Part shown: positions 52,488 to 61,896 of the stretch, piece after piece
Layout of the letters: every line of letters begins with the position of its first letter
How positions within the stretch are numbered: the first letter of the stretch is position 1
Source of the DNA: Prevotella vespertina
GTDB taxonomy: Bacteria; Bacteroidota; Bacteroidia; Bacteroidales; Bacteroidaceae
Length of the DNA: 64,000 nt
Reading direction: 5' to 3'
Assembly: GCF_009728485.1 (NCBI RefSeq)
Contig: NZ_VVIQ01000004.1
Span: 186,001 to 250,000 of the forward strand
The notes under the pieces: model-generated
Database searches by the model: none
Told to the model about the DNA's origin: nothing
What the model saw: the letters and a program-made list of their open reading frames with translations, nothing else
Position numbers and translations under genes: made by a program

Positions 52488-53912
52488 TTACTTACCATTG
52501 GGCAATACCACCTGGCGATACGCCTCCATGAAATCGGGAACACCATAACCCATGATGTTATTGGGCTTCAGATGATTATCAGATGTCTGCCGAATCACCT
52601 CTATCAAGTCCTTTGCACACGTGTTAGGAGCGGCTTGCCACAAGCAAGCAACCATCCCTGCCACCAACGGACAAGCAAAGGATGTACCTGTATCTGGCGT
52701 TATATATCCCCTACCCGATACCACATTTGTTGGACAACCATACGCCATCACGTCTGGTTTCACTCGATTATCTGCCGTTGGACCAATCGATGAGAAAGCT
52801 GCATTAATGCCGTCTGGTGCAATCGCACCTACCGTGAGTATGTCATGCGCATCGGCTGGTACATTGATCTTCTTCCACGGTCCCATGCCATCATTCCCCG
52901 CACTATTGACAAGGATAATGCCTTTGGAAGCAAGCAAGGAAGCCGCCTTTGAGATGGGTGCCGTCACTCCATTGAGGTCGGAATAATGATAGTTTAGACT
53001 CTTATCATCGAAGCCGTGATAGCCTAAAGACGAACTAATGACATCGACACCGACGGAGTCAGCAAACTCTGCAGCGGCTATCCAATAGTCTTCCTCCGCC
53101 GAACTCTCTGTAAGATAATCCTCCGAACGCAACAACCAAAAGCTCGCTTTCGGTGCAGAACCTACGAAGGTTGAGGGCTGATTGACTGCTATAACAGATA
53201 AAGTCTTCGTTCCGTGATCCATTTCCTTGTACACATTGGCATCATAACCAGCAACGAAATTATGCGTTCCAACGATGTTGACATTCTTAAAAGCAGCCAT
53301 CTTATCCACGTTCATGAAGCCTGCATCAAGCACAGCGATGGTCATCCCCTGTCCTTGAAAGCCCATGTTGTGCAACTTCCGACCATTGAGATTCTCCAAC
53401 TGTGCCTTTCCCATACCATAATAATCATGTATGGTGGAATCTAGCACTTGCAAGTCTGACCGACAGCGAACGCGTTGTGACAACGGACGAATGGAGTCGG
53501 GAGAGGTGAAAACGAGCTTGCTATCTCTCACAAAAGATAACACCTTGAGATCTTCTAACGTCTGTCTGTTGCCTCCACGCACCAAGACTGAGTTGTTCCA
53601 CTTGCTTATTGCAACCACATTCCCACCCTCTTTGCGTATCTTCTGGATATAGGTTGGCGATACAGGAAGGTCCGTTGAGTCCAACGTCAAGTGCTGTCTC
53701 TGACGTCGTTTCAGCGCCGCCTCAGACAGAAAGGCACTCGGTTTATCTAGCGAATAAGGCGATTGACCCTTGTCACGGAGCGTCACACGAAACATATAAC
53801 ACTTCCCGCCAGGGTAAGCAATATAGCCTTTTCCATCATTACTAGCCTCAACGAAGGATGTAATGAAGGCGAATAAGCATACAAGATAAATCTTTAGATG
53901 GTTCCGACTCAT
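52488..53912 (-). CDS. Secreted S8 family (subtilisin-like) serine protease
   Basis: 474 aa from the ATG at 53912; the frame continues three codons to a TTG. Signal peptide (to VEAS), a propeptide-like region (about 26-180), then the subtilase domain with Asp196 (IAVLDAGFM), His233 (MDHGTKTLSV), oxyanion Asn340 (SAGNDG) and nucleophile Ser411 (GTSFACPLVAGMVA). All catalytic residues are present. No C-terminal sorting domain is evident. Substrate unknown. Confidence 0.93.
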   Translation of the reverse strand: MSRNHLKIYLVCLFAFITSFVEASNDGKGYIAYPGGKCYMFRVTLRDKGQSPYSLDKPSAFLSEAALKRRQRQHLTLDSTDLPVSPTYIQKIRKEGGNVVAISKWNNSVLVRGGNRQTLEDLKVLSFVRDSKLVFTSPDSIRPLSQRVRCRSDLQVLDSTIHDYYGMGKAQLENLNGRKLHNMGFQGQGMTIAVLDAGFMNVDKMAAFKNVNIVGTHNFVAGYDANVYKEMDHGTKTLSVIAVNQPSTFVGSAPKASFWLLRSEDYLTESSAEEDYWIAAAEFADSVGVDVISSSLGYHGFDDKSLNYHYSDLNGVTAPISKAASLLASKGIILVNSAGNDGMGPWKKINVPADAHDILTVGAIAPDGINAAFSSIGPTADNRVKPDVMAYGCPTNVVSGRGYITPDTGTSFACPLVAGMVACLWQAAPNTCAKDLIEVIRQTSDNHLKPNNIMGYGVPDFMEAYRQVVLPNGK

Positions 53913-53918
53913 AATATG

Positions 53919-53926
53919 CAAACTTA
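53919..53926 (-). promoter_or_regulatory. -7 element next to the S8 protease start codon
   Basis: Minus strand TAAGTTTG, 6 bp before the ATG at 53912, suggesting a nearly leaderless mRNA. The -33 region does not match, so this is tentative. Confidence 0.35.
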
Positions 53927-54081
53927 CACAAAATAATTGAAATACGGATTACCAGGCTGTCTTTTTCGCTAAAATTATGATTCGTTCCGCCAGAAGTTTT
54001 GCTTTTTTAGGGTCTAGACAATAAACCATCTTCCGCCTTAGAAGTCACCTCTTCAACCCAAAGAGATATATTTGTGAAATG

Positions 54082-54191
54082 GAAGAGACGCCTTCTTCCC
54101 CACAAAGAGAGCCTTTCCTTCTATCAAGGAAAGGCTCTCTTCATAATGAATAAACGCCCTTCTCAAATGAAGAAGGGCGTTTCCTGTTATC
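54082..54191 (+). repeat. 22-nt module array, copy K (5 exact modules)
   Basis: Modules at 54082, 54104, 54126, 54148 and 54170, each 22 nt. The last two pair as AACGCCCTTCT / AGAAGGGCGTT. It ends 9 bp before the stop codon end of the transporter gene at 54200. Confidence 0.92.
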
Positions 54192-54199
54192 TTAATAGC

Positions 54200-55729
54200 T
54201 TATGCCACTTTCTCTAAACGCTTCATCATGAGGAACATGAAGGCGGCTGAAACGAGGCAAAGAACAATGAATACGGACCAAACAATGGTGAGTGACAAGC
54301 CTCCCCAGAGGTATCCTCCAACGCTGACAAGGAGGTTTCCGATTGCTGTGGCTACAAACCATCCGCCCATCATTGCGCCCTTATACTTTGGAGGAGCTAC
54401 CTTACTAACGAAGCTGATACCCATCGGGCTAAGCAATAACTCACCAAAGGTGAGGACGAGATAAGTACCAATTAGCCAGTTGGCTGACGCAAATGGGGTT
54501 GCTCCACCTGCTGCCTTTGCTGCTGCCTGCTCGTTAGGTGTGAGCAAACCTTGCGATGCCATGACCATAAGGAAGTAGGCGCAACCTGCAACGATCATAC
54601 CGTATGCAATCTTACGAGGTGCTGAAGGCTCCTTACCTTTGGCTGCCAACGAACTGAAGATAGCCATACTTACTGGTGTGAGGGCTACCACATAGAATGG
54701 ATTGAACTGCTGGAAGATAGGTGCACTAACCTCTACTGAGCCTGAAAGCTCTCTGTATTTCCACATTAAAACTAATACTGCTACGAGGAAGACAACGCCT
54801 GAGATTGCCTTTGCTTTTGCTGTTTTGCTCTGGAAGAAGGTCATACCACTATACACCATGAGTACGATCATGACTAGATTGACTACATCAAATGCCATGC
54901 TCTGAACGCCTGTTGAAACAGGACTTACAAACTCATTAGCAAAGTAAGTAAGCGTCAGACCATTCTGATGGAACGCCATCCAGAAGAAGATAACGACTGC
55001 AAAAACAAGACAGAGAGCCACAATGCGCTCCTTTGTCTGCTGTGGGGTGAGTTCTTCTTCAGCAACAGTTGTATCCTTCTTCTCGGTCTTCCCGTTGCCA
55101 CCCTCAACGTGTTTGAACATACGACGGCACCCATAATAGATTGCCATAGACACGATTAATGATACACAAGCTACTGCGAATGAGAAGTGGTAAGCGTCAT
55201 TGCTACTGCAATGGAGCGTTGCCTCTGCCCAAGACTGAATCTTTACGGCAGCCGTTGGAGCAAAGAGTGCACCGATATTGATTGCCATGTAGAAGATTGA
55301 GAACGCCGAATCGCGCTTGCCAGCAAGCTCTGGTGTGTCATAGAGATTACCCACCATAACCTGCAGATTGCCCTTAAATAGACCCGTTCCAAAGCTGATT
55401 AGCAACAGAGCCGCTAGCATAGCTATGAACGCAATAGAGCCTCCGCCCAATGGAATAGACAGGAAGAGATAACCGACAAACATAATAGCAATACCAATGG
55501 TTACCATCTTTCCGTACCCGAACTTGTCGGCCATGAAGCCTCCAATTAAGGGCAAGAAATAGACCAAACCGAGGAAGATACTATAGATTAGACCCGCTGT
55601 TCCGGCCTCTAATCCGAAGTTTGCTCTCAAGAATAAAGCGAATACTGCCAACATTGTGTAGTATCCGAACCGCTCGCCAGTATTGGCTAGTGCCAAGGCA
55701 TAAAGCGCTTTTGGTTGGTTTTCAAACAT
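54200..55729 (-). CDS. POT/PTR-family peptide transporter (MFS)
   Basis: 509 aa with fourteen predicted helices, as in bacterial POT proteins. It starts LANTGERFGYYTMLAVFALF. The E-x-x-E-R-F-x-Y-Y proton-coupling motif normally has two Glu; here the first is Asn16, while Glu19-Arg20 remain. It also has LPLIGGFMADKFGYGKMV (loop 2-3) and SFGTGLFKGNLQVMVGNLY. Probable proton-driven di/tripeptide importer. It is third in an apparent minus-strand run after the LysM protein and the barrel (gaps of 26 and 23 bp). Confidence 0.9.
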   Translation of the reverse strand: MFENQPKALYALALANTGERFGYYTMLAVFALFLRANFGLEAGTAGLIYSIFLGLVYFLPLIGGFMADKFGYGKMVTIGIAIMFVGYLFLSIPLGGGSIAFIAMLAALLLISFGTGLFKGNLQVMVGNLYDTPELAGKRDSAFSIFYMAINIGALFAPTAAVKIQSWAEATLHCSSNDAYHFSFAVACVSLIVSMAIYYGCRRMFKHVEGGNGKTEKKDTTVAEEELTPQQTKERIVALCLVFAVVIFFWMAFHQNGLTLTYFANEFVSPVSTGVQSMAFDVVNLVMIVLMVYSGMTFFQSKTAKAKAISGVVFLVAVLVLMWKYRELSGSVEVSAPIFQQFNPFYVVALTPVSMAIFSSLAAKGKEPSAPRKIAYGMIVAGCAYFLMVMASQGLLTPNEQAAAKAAGGATPFASANWLIGTYLVLTFGELLLSPMGISFVSKVAPPKYKGAMMGGWFVATAIGNLLVSVGGYLWGGLSLTIVWSVFIVLCLVSAAFMFLMMKRLEKVA

Positions 55730-55752
55730 AATGATAAAAATCTAGGTTAATA

Positions 55753-56502
55753 TTACTTTGTTCTTTTGATATCGAATAGATAGGTTGCTTTTACTACTAT
55801 ATTCCCAAAGTTCGACTTACCGAAATAATCTCTCTTAGTGCTTCCGTAGATATTTCCTAGTCCATAGTAATAACGCCCTTCAAGTAGGAAGTGCCCCACA
55901 TGACGGCTGCTCCATTCCATTCCTAAGCCTGCTGCTATACCATAATCGAACTTCTTCTCTACAGCTTTCGACTCTTGTTCGATGGTGACATTACTACGTC
56001 CTGTGCCGTCAGTAGCGAGGTTTGGAGTGGTATAATTCATGTTGGTTGACTCGTTCAGATAGACACCTATCTGTGGACCAGCTTGTACGAAGAAGTTGAA
56101 ACCACGCTGCTCTTTGCCCCAAGCAAGGTGTGCAAAGACTGGAATCTGAATGTAATTGATTGTTCGGGAGTACTTCTCTGCTTGTCCATTGGCGTTGATA
56201 ACAGGTTGATCAGTACCTGTCTGTATCTTTTCCTGCCATCCGATAGAAGCGTAATTGACCTCTCCATAGATGGAACAGATGGTATTAAAATACTTTTCAC
56301 ATACGTATCTAACACTCAAACCACCTGTTATTCCCCCATGAAGAGATTGTGACACTTTTGGACTGAAGCCCACATTAGAAAGGGCATAACCGCCATTAAC
56401 GCCAATGGAAAGGTCGTCACGATGTTCTCCCACTTGTGCTGCAACACGCATAGGAAGCACAAGTAAGAGCAGAAGGAATATGCTTAACGTCTTATTTCTC
56501 AT
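55753..56502 (-). CDS. Outer membrane beta-barrel protein, PorT-like
   Basis: 249 aa with signal peptide (ending RVAAQ). The sequence GVNGGYALSNVGFSPKVSQS, CSIYGEVNYASIGWQEK, YIQIPVFAHLAWGKEQRGFN, FVQAGPQIGVYLNEST and FDYGIAAGLGMEWSS matches the pattern of PorT-family barrels. The PorT group contains a T9SS component, but many paralogs have other roles, and this one lies in an operon with a LysM protein and a transporter rather than other por genes. Confidence 0.8.
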   Translation of the reverse strand: MRNKTLSIFLLLLLVLPMRVAAQVGEHRDDLSIGVNGGYALSNVGFSPKVSQSLHGGITGGLSVRYVCEKYFNTICSIYGEVNYASIGWQEKIQTGTDQPVINANGQAEKYSRTINYIQIPVFAHLAWGKEQRGFNFFVQAGPQIGVYLNESTNMNYTTPNLATDGTGRSNVTIEQESKAVEKKFDYGIAAGLGMEWSSRHVGHFLLEGRYYYGLGNIYGSTKRDYFGKSNFGNIVVKATYLFDIKRTK

Positions 56503-56528
56503 ATTATAAGCAGCTGTACCAGCGATGG

Positions 56529-57938
56529 TTAATAAACGAGATTCTCCATCTTCTGGTCAGTAGTAAAGTGTATCAACTGGAAGTTGTTATTGATATATCC
56601 TCCCTGCCCTACACGTTCGAAGTTATAACGAGTTTGTAGTGGGCGATACTTCACATCGCTATATACACCCTTGAAGTCCTTTCCCTGTGCTTTAATTCCA
56701 CGTACAAAGAATTGCGCCTGATCGTAACCAGTGAGTGCCAAACGGGGTATGTATTGCTTAGCCATTGGTTCGTCATACTGCTCATTATACTTAGCTTCAA
56801 GCGACTTCGTCTTCTCTGACGACTTATTATAATAATAGGTGGAAGGGATGTAGGTGTTATATCTGAAGAAGTTATCTAAGTCGTAATCTTGGTAAACGAA
56901 CCATTGATTATAGCCATAGAGGGCTATTGCGATACCAGGATTAGTCTTCTTGAGTTGTGCTAACTTGGCAAACACCTCATTTAACTGCGGACTCTTCTCA
57001 GAGTTAAGGATAACTACATTAGGTCGAGTCTTATCGAATCGCTTTGCAAAGTCGGCTGCGGAAGACTTCAAACTAGTAAGGGAATACTTAATCTTCAGTA
57101 TGTCTAACTGCTTACGAAGCGTTGAGGTGAAGTTGCCCACTTGGCTGTTTGCATCGTTGCAATTAATGAATACAGGGTGATGAGACTTCTGGAAACGCTC
57201 TAAGAAAGACGCAATAGCCTTACTATTCAAGCTCTCATCGGTTTGATACACTTGAAAGATATTAGGGTTATTCTCTACTTCGTTGCCTGTTATTGAGAAT
57301 GGGATAACGAGCTTTGTACCATGTACTCGACAGAAATCAGCCAATGGTTTCACCTGATCAGAGTAGAGAGGACCAAAGATGAGGTCAAGTTTTGAGGCAT
57401 TAGGATCTGATAAGGTAGTACGGATGTCAGCATCCTTTGGAACATTCCAAGCATGTACGTCGGTTGTAATACCTTCACTCTTCATCTCGTTGAGGGCTAA
57501 CAATACACCTCGATAAAACTCTATCATGCGCTTGCCATCACCATCTTGATTATGGAGAGGGAGCATGATTCCAACATGAATAGCATTCTCTTGTTTTGCG
57601 ATAGCAGCCGCATTTGCGCCTTTCTTCTTAGCCTCTTTATCAGCTTTGGAAGGCTTTACAGTCTTGCCCATTATCGACCCATCAGGGCGGAAATCACCAT
57701 CTTTCGCAAACGGAACAAGTATGAGTGCACCCTTTTTCAGTTCATATCCTGGGGTCTTCATAATAGGGTTGGAATCTATCAACTGTTGGATAGTTACACC
57801 GTACTCTTTGGCTATTCCGAATATAGTCTCCTTGCGTTTCACTTGATGTTGATCACGCCATACAACATTCTGAGCCATCACGCTACAGCTAATCAGGACT
57901 GTGAATAGCAATAAGAGATATCTTAAATAATTTTTCAT
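56529..57938 (-). CDS. LysM domain fused to a periplasmic-binding-protein-like (Peripla_BP_6) domain
   Basis: 469 aa from the ATG at 57938; an ATG two codons upstream is possible. Signal peptide (to SVMAQ), then one LysM (KRKETIFGIAKEYGVTIQQL, about 34-78) that should bind peptidoglycan, a Lys-rich linker, and a Leu/Ile/Val-receptor-like domain from about 110 (VGIMLPLHNQDGDGKRMIEF, LIFGPLYSDQVKPLADFCR, LVIPFSITGNEVENNPNIF). No ABC transporter genes are nearby. It may sense a wall fragment or anchor a scaffold. Function unproven. Confidence 0.85.
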   Translation of the reverse strand: MKNYLRYLLLLFTVLISCSVMAQNVVWRDQHQVKRKETIFGIAKEYGVTIQQLIDSNPIMKTPGYELKKGALILVPFAKDGDFRPDGSIMGKTVKPSKADKEAKKKGANAAAIAKQENAIHVGIMLPLHNQDGDGKRMIEFYRGVLLALNEMKSEGITTDVHAWNVPKDADIRTTLSDPNASKLDLIFGPLYSDQVKPLADFCRVHGTKLVIPFSITGNEVENNPNIFQVYQTDESLNSKAIASFLERFQKSHHPVFINCNDANSQVGNFTSTLRKQLDILKIKYSLTSLKSSAADFAKRFDKTRPNVVILNSEKSPQLNEVFAKLAQLKKTNPGIAIALYGYNQWFVYQDYDLDNFFRYNTYIPSTYYYNKSSEKTKSLEAKYNEQYDEPMAKQYIPRLALTGYDQAQFFVRGIKAQGKDFKGVYSDVKYRPLQTRYNFERVGQGGYINNNFQLIHFTTDQKMENLVY

Positions 57939-57988
57939 GCACATATCTTTTGGGTTTACAAACTATTACTTATATGCAAATACACGTG

Positions 57989-57996
57989 CAAATATA
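57989..57996 (-). promoter_or_regulatory. -7 element of the LysM/barrel/POT operon
   Basis: Minus strand TATATTTG, about 50 nt before the start codon. Confidence 0.5.
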
Positions 57997-58088
57997 CAAA
58001 AGAAATCTGTAATCAACAGGTGTAGAGAGCAAAAAAACGTAAAATAGATAATGGCTTCTTGTATATCAACCATCGCTTTTCTGTTTTG

Positions 58089-58120
58089 CTTGTAGGTGTG
58101 AGAAAAAATGCTTATATTTG
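58089..58120 (+). promoter_or_regulatory. Promoter of the CHU_C-type protein gene
   Basis: CTTG (58089-58092), 20 nt, TATATTTG (58113-58120). It implies the start at 58164 rather than the upstream in-frame ATG at 58059, which lies before the promoter. Confidence 0.7.
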
Positions 58121-58163
58121 CACGATTATCCTTTTGGAGACGTTGAATTGTAAGGTAAAAGAG

Positions 58164-58847
58164 ATGAGAGATAAATATACAAGATTCTTATTACTATTTT
58201 TGTCAATGCTTGTCACGGCCTATACAAAGGCACAGGATTGCCAGCCAACAGGCTCTTATAACGATGAGAATGGCGAAGTTATGACGATAAATGCAGGTGA
58301 TAACTATACAGGATCGGCACCTTTAACGATGAAACTGAAGGCTAATGCGCCTACAACGAATGACCCTGCAACGCATTATGAATGGCATTTCTTTGCACAA
58401 ACAAGCCCTCGTGAGGCTTTTCTGATACGTTATGAAGAAGACACAGAATACACTTTCACGAAGGCAGGTAATACACAGATTGTGCTTTACGAGATACTCA
58501 ATGGAGACACAACTCGTTATAATTCTATAAGCGTATCTATTAGTGAAAGCAGCTTGCAAATGCCTAATGTTTTCACTCCAAATGGCGATGGTATCAATGA
58601 TATCTATCGAGCGAAAACAGGCTACAAGAGTATCATTGAGTTCAAAGCAGTTATATTCAATCGATGGGGACAGAAGCTCTATGAGTGGACAGACCCTGCT
58701 GGTGGATGGGATGGAAAGTATAAAGGTAAGGATGTAGCTGAGGGCACTTACTTTGTGAATGTGACGGCAAAAGGTGCTGACGGAAGGCGTTTCAATATTC
58801 GGCGCGACGTCAATCTACTAAGGGGATACAACCAATTAACACCCTAA
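58164..58847 (+). CDS. Secreted protein with gliding-motility-type (CHU_C) C-terminal domain
   Basis: 227 aa. Signal peptide (MRDKYTRFLLLFLSMLVTAY..KAQ), an Ig/PKD-like middle domain (about 40-130, THYEWHFFAQTSPREAF), then from residue 134 the T9SS type B tail: MPNVFTPNGDGINDIYRA, KAVIFNRWGQKLYEW, GGWDGKYKGKDVAEGTYFVN. Such tails direct export through the type IX system. It lies upstream of uvrA on the same strand. The predicted promoter fixes the start at 58164. Confidence 0.9.
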   Translation: MRDKYTRFLLLFLSMLVTAYTKAQDCQPTGSYNDENGEVMTINAGDNYTGSAPLTMKLKANAPTTNDPATHYEWHFFAQTSPREAFLIRYEEDTEYTFTKAGNTQIVLYEILNGDTTRYNSISVSISESSLQMPNVFTPNGDGINDIYRAKTGYKSIIEFKAVIFNRWGQKLYEWTDPAGGWDGKYKGKDVAEGTYFVNVTAKGADGRRFNIRRDVNLLRGYNQLTP

Positions 58848-58857
58848 ACACACAACT

Positions 58858-58970
58858 CCTCATTCATAATTTATCATTAGAATCATTCCTAACTCATCAC
58901 TCCTCATTCATAAATCATCATTAGGATTATTCTTAACTCACCATTCCTCATTCCTAACTCACCATTATTT
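58858..58970 (+). repeat. 44-nt tandem repeat (2.5 units)
   Basis: CCTCATTC recurs at 58858, 58902 and 58946, intervals of exactly 44 nt (twice 22). Units include CATAATTTATCATTAG and TCTTAACTCACCATT variants. It fills the gap between the CHU_C gene and uvrA. Confidence 0.85.
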
Positions 58971-58992
58971 ATCTTATAAGCAACACACAGAT

Positions 58993-61821
58993 ATGAACGA
59001 AAAGATAGAAGTCTTCGGTGCAAGAGTACACAACTTGAAGAACATAGACATAACTATTCCACGCAACTCACTCACTGTCTTCACTGGACTATCGGGTTCG
59101 GGGAAGAGTTCTCTAGCCTTTGATACCATCTTCGCAGAGGGTCAACGAAGATACATAGAGACCTTCTCCGCCTATGCTCGCAACTTCCTCGGTAATATGG
59201 AGCGCCCAGATGTGGACAAGATAACGGGACTTTCGCCTGTAATCTCTATCGAACAGAAGACGACGAATAAGAATCCTCGATCCACAGTGGGCACTACGAC
59301 GGAGATATATGACTATCTTCGCTTGCTTTACGCACGTGCTGGTGAGGCCTTCTCATATATGAGTGGGGAGAAGATGGTGAAGTACACTGAGGAGAAGGTA
59401 GTCGATATGATCATGGCTGACTATCGTGAACGTAAGATCTACATATTGGCTCCTTTGGTTCGAAACCGTAAGGGTCACTATCGCGAACTATTTGAACAAA
59501 TGCGACGAAAGGGCTATCTTTACATCCGTATAGATGGTGAAATTGAGGAACTCACACGCGGTATGAAGGTGGATAGATACAAGAACCATAACATCGAAGT
59601 GGTCATTGATAAGATGAAACTCAGCGACACGGAAGATGCCACCCAACGTGAACGTCTATCGAAAACTATCGCTACTGCGATGAAACAAGGCGATGGTTTG
59701 ATTATGATACTGGATAATGAGACGAGTGCAGCAAAATACTTCTCTAAACGTCTCATGGACCCTGTTACGGGTATTGCATATAAAGACCCTGCCCCCAACA
59801 TCTTCTCTTTCAATTCCCCAGAAGGGGCTTGTCCGCATTGCAAAGGATTGGGTGTAATTGATGAAATCGACCTAAAGAAAGTGATCCCTGATGACGCTTT
59901 GAATATCTATGAAGGGGCTATCGTACCATTAGGGAAGTATAAGAATCAGATGATATTCTGGCAGATTGAAGCTCTGTTGAAGAAGTATGATTGTACCTTA
60001 AAAACACCCGTTAAAGACATTCCCAAGGAGTGCATGGATGAGATTCTATACGGTTCTTTGGAGAAACTAAAGATTGCTAAGGAACTTGTTCACACCTCCT
60101 CGGATTACTTCATATCCTTTGATGGTATCATCAAATACCTCCGCACGATCATGGAAAGTGATGATTCGGCTGCCGGGAAGAAGTGGGCTGACCAGTTCAT
60201 AGCCGAGGTTACTTGCCCAGAATGCCATGGGCAGCGACTCAATCGGGAGGCTTTATCTTATAAGATATGGGATAAGAACATCGCAGAACTTGCCAACATG
60301 GATATCAGCGAACTGAAGGATTGGATTGATCATGTCGAGGAACACATGACGGAAAAGCAGCGAGTTATAGCCACAGAGATCGTGAAGGAGATACGCAAAC
60401 GCATTAACTTTCTATTGGAGGTGGGACTTGATTACTTGGCTCTCAATCGGCAAAGTGCAACGTTATCTGGCGGTGAAAGCCAACGTATCAGACTAGCCAC
60501 TCAGATTGGATCGCAGCTTGTCAACGTGCTTTATATCCTCGATGAACCTTCTATCGGACTGCATCAACGTGACAACGAGCGACTTATCAATTCCCTAAAA
60601 GAGCTGCGCGACATGGGTAACACGGTGATTGTTGTGGAACATGATGAGGACATGATGCGTGCTGCCGATTGGATTGTTGACATCGGTCCAAAGGCTGGAA
60701 GAAAAGGAGGAGAGGTCGTCTTCCAAGGGAAACCAGCTGATATGCTCAAGAAGCACACGCTCACGGCACAATATCTCAATGGTGAACGTAAGATAGAGAT
60801 ACCCACTGAAAGACGCAAAGGAAATGGGAAGTCTATCAAGTTGATAGGCTGCACTGGCAATAATCTAAAGGGTGTTGACGTAACCTTCCCACTAGGTGAA
60901 TTGATTGTTGTAACAGGTGTTTCGGGCTCTGGAAAGAGTACACTTATCAACGAGACATTGCAACCTATCCTCTCACAACACTTCTATCGCTCATTGAAAC
61001 GACCCATGCCTTACAAGAAGATAGAGGGCATTGACAATATAGATAAGGTGGTGAATGTGGACCAAAGTCCTATCGGGCGCACCCCACGCAGTAACCCCGC
61101 AACCTATACGGGGGTATTCTCTGACATCCGACAGTTGTTTGTCAACCTCCCAGAAGCTAAGATCCGAGGCTACAAACCAGGGCGTTTTTCCTTCAACGTA
61201 AGGGGTGGGCGATGTGAAGCATGTGGTGGTAATGGATACAAGACTATCGAGATGAACTTCCTTCCAGATGTAATGGTTCCATGTGAGATATGCCATGGTA
61301 AGCGTTACAATCGAGAGACTCTTGAGGTGCGATTCAAGGGTAAGTCGATTGCAGATGTACTAGATATGACGGTCAACATGGCCGTGGAGTTCTTTGAGAA
61401 TGTACCGCAGATTCTACCGAAGATAAAGGCTTTGCAGGACGTTGGATTGGGTTATATCAAACTCGGACAAAGCTCAACAACGCTATCGGGAGGCGAGAGT
61501 CAGCGTGTCAAACTGGCTACGGAACTATCGAAGAGGGATACGGGTAAGACGCTATTCATCCTCGACGAACCAACTACGGGACTGCATTTTGAAGACATCC
61601 GCATCCTTATGGACGTCCTTGAGAAGCTAGTGGATCGTGGTAACACGGTACTCATCATTGAGCATAACCTCGATGTTATCAAGCTCGCCGACTACATCAT
61701 TGACATGGGACCAGAGGGTGGTCGCAATGGTGGAAGGCTCCTTGCAGCAGGTCTACCAGAGGTCGTTGCCAAGAATAAAGAGAGTCACACAGCCCCTTTC
61801 TTAGCAAAGATTTTGAAATAA
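58993..61821 (+). CDS. uvrA: Excinuclease ABC subunit A, UvrA
   Basis: 942 aa, full length. Two ABC ATPase halves: first Walker A TGLSGSGKSSLAFDTIFAEG (about 31-50) and second at 642 (GVSGSGKST). Zinc fingers are CPHCKGLGV, CPECHGQRL and CEACGGNGYKT with CEICHGKRY. ABC signatures are TLSGGESQRIRLATQIGSQL and TTLSGGESQRVKLATELSKR. It finds bulky DNA lesions and loads UvrB. Apparently transcribed alone or with the CHU_C gene. Confidence 0.99.
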   Translation: MNEKIEVFGARVHNLKNIDITIPRNSLTVFTGLSGSGKSSLAFDTIFAEGQRRYIETFSAYARNFLGNMERPDVDKITGLSPVISIEQKTTNKNPRSTVGTTTEIYDYLRLLYARAGEAFSYMSGEKMVKYTEEKVVDMIMADYRERKIYILAPLVRNRKGHYRELFEQMRRKGYLYIRIDGEIEELTRGMKVDRYKNHNIEVVIDKMKLSDTEDATQRERLSKTIATAMKQGDGLIMILDNETSAAKYFSKRLMDPVTGIAYKDPAPNIFSFNSPEGACPHCKGLGVIDEIDLKKVIPDDALNIYEGAIVPLGKYKNQMIFWQIEALLKKYDCTLKTPVKDIPKECMDEILYGSLEKLKIAKELVHTSSDYFISFDGIIKYLRTIMESDDSAAGKKWADQFIAEVTCPECHGQRLNREALSYKIWDKNIAELANMDISELKDWIDHVEEHMTEKQRVIATEIVKEIRKRINFLLEVGLDYLALNRQSATLSGGESQRIRLATQIGSQLVNVLYILDEPSIGLHQRDNERLINSLKELRDMGNTVIVVEHDEDMMRAADWIVDIGPKAGRKGGEVVFQGKPADMLKKHTLTAQYLNGERKIEIPTERRKGNGKSIKLIGCTGNNLKGVDVTFPLGELIVVTGVSGSGKSTLINETLQPILSQHFYRSLKRPMPYKKIEGIDNIDKVVNVDQSPIGRTPRSNPATYTGVFSDIRQLFVNLPEAKIRGYKPGRFSFNVRGGRCEACGGNGYKTIEMNFLPDVMVPCEICHGKRYNRETLEVRFKGKSIADVLDMTVNMAVEFFENVPQILPKIKALQDVGLGYIKLGQSSTTLSGGESQRVKLATELSKRDTGKTLFILDEPTTGLHFEDIRILMDVLEKLVDRGNTVLIIEHNLDVIKLADYIIDMGPEGGRNGGRLLAAGLPEVVAKNKESHTAPFLAKILK

Positions 61822-61896
61822 CTCATCCCCCTTTCTGAATCAATCTCAAAGCATTAACGGGGCAAGGGGGCGTTGGTTGCGGATGAAGAAGAAGCC

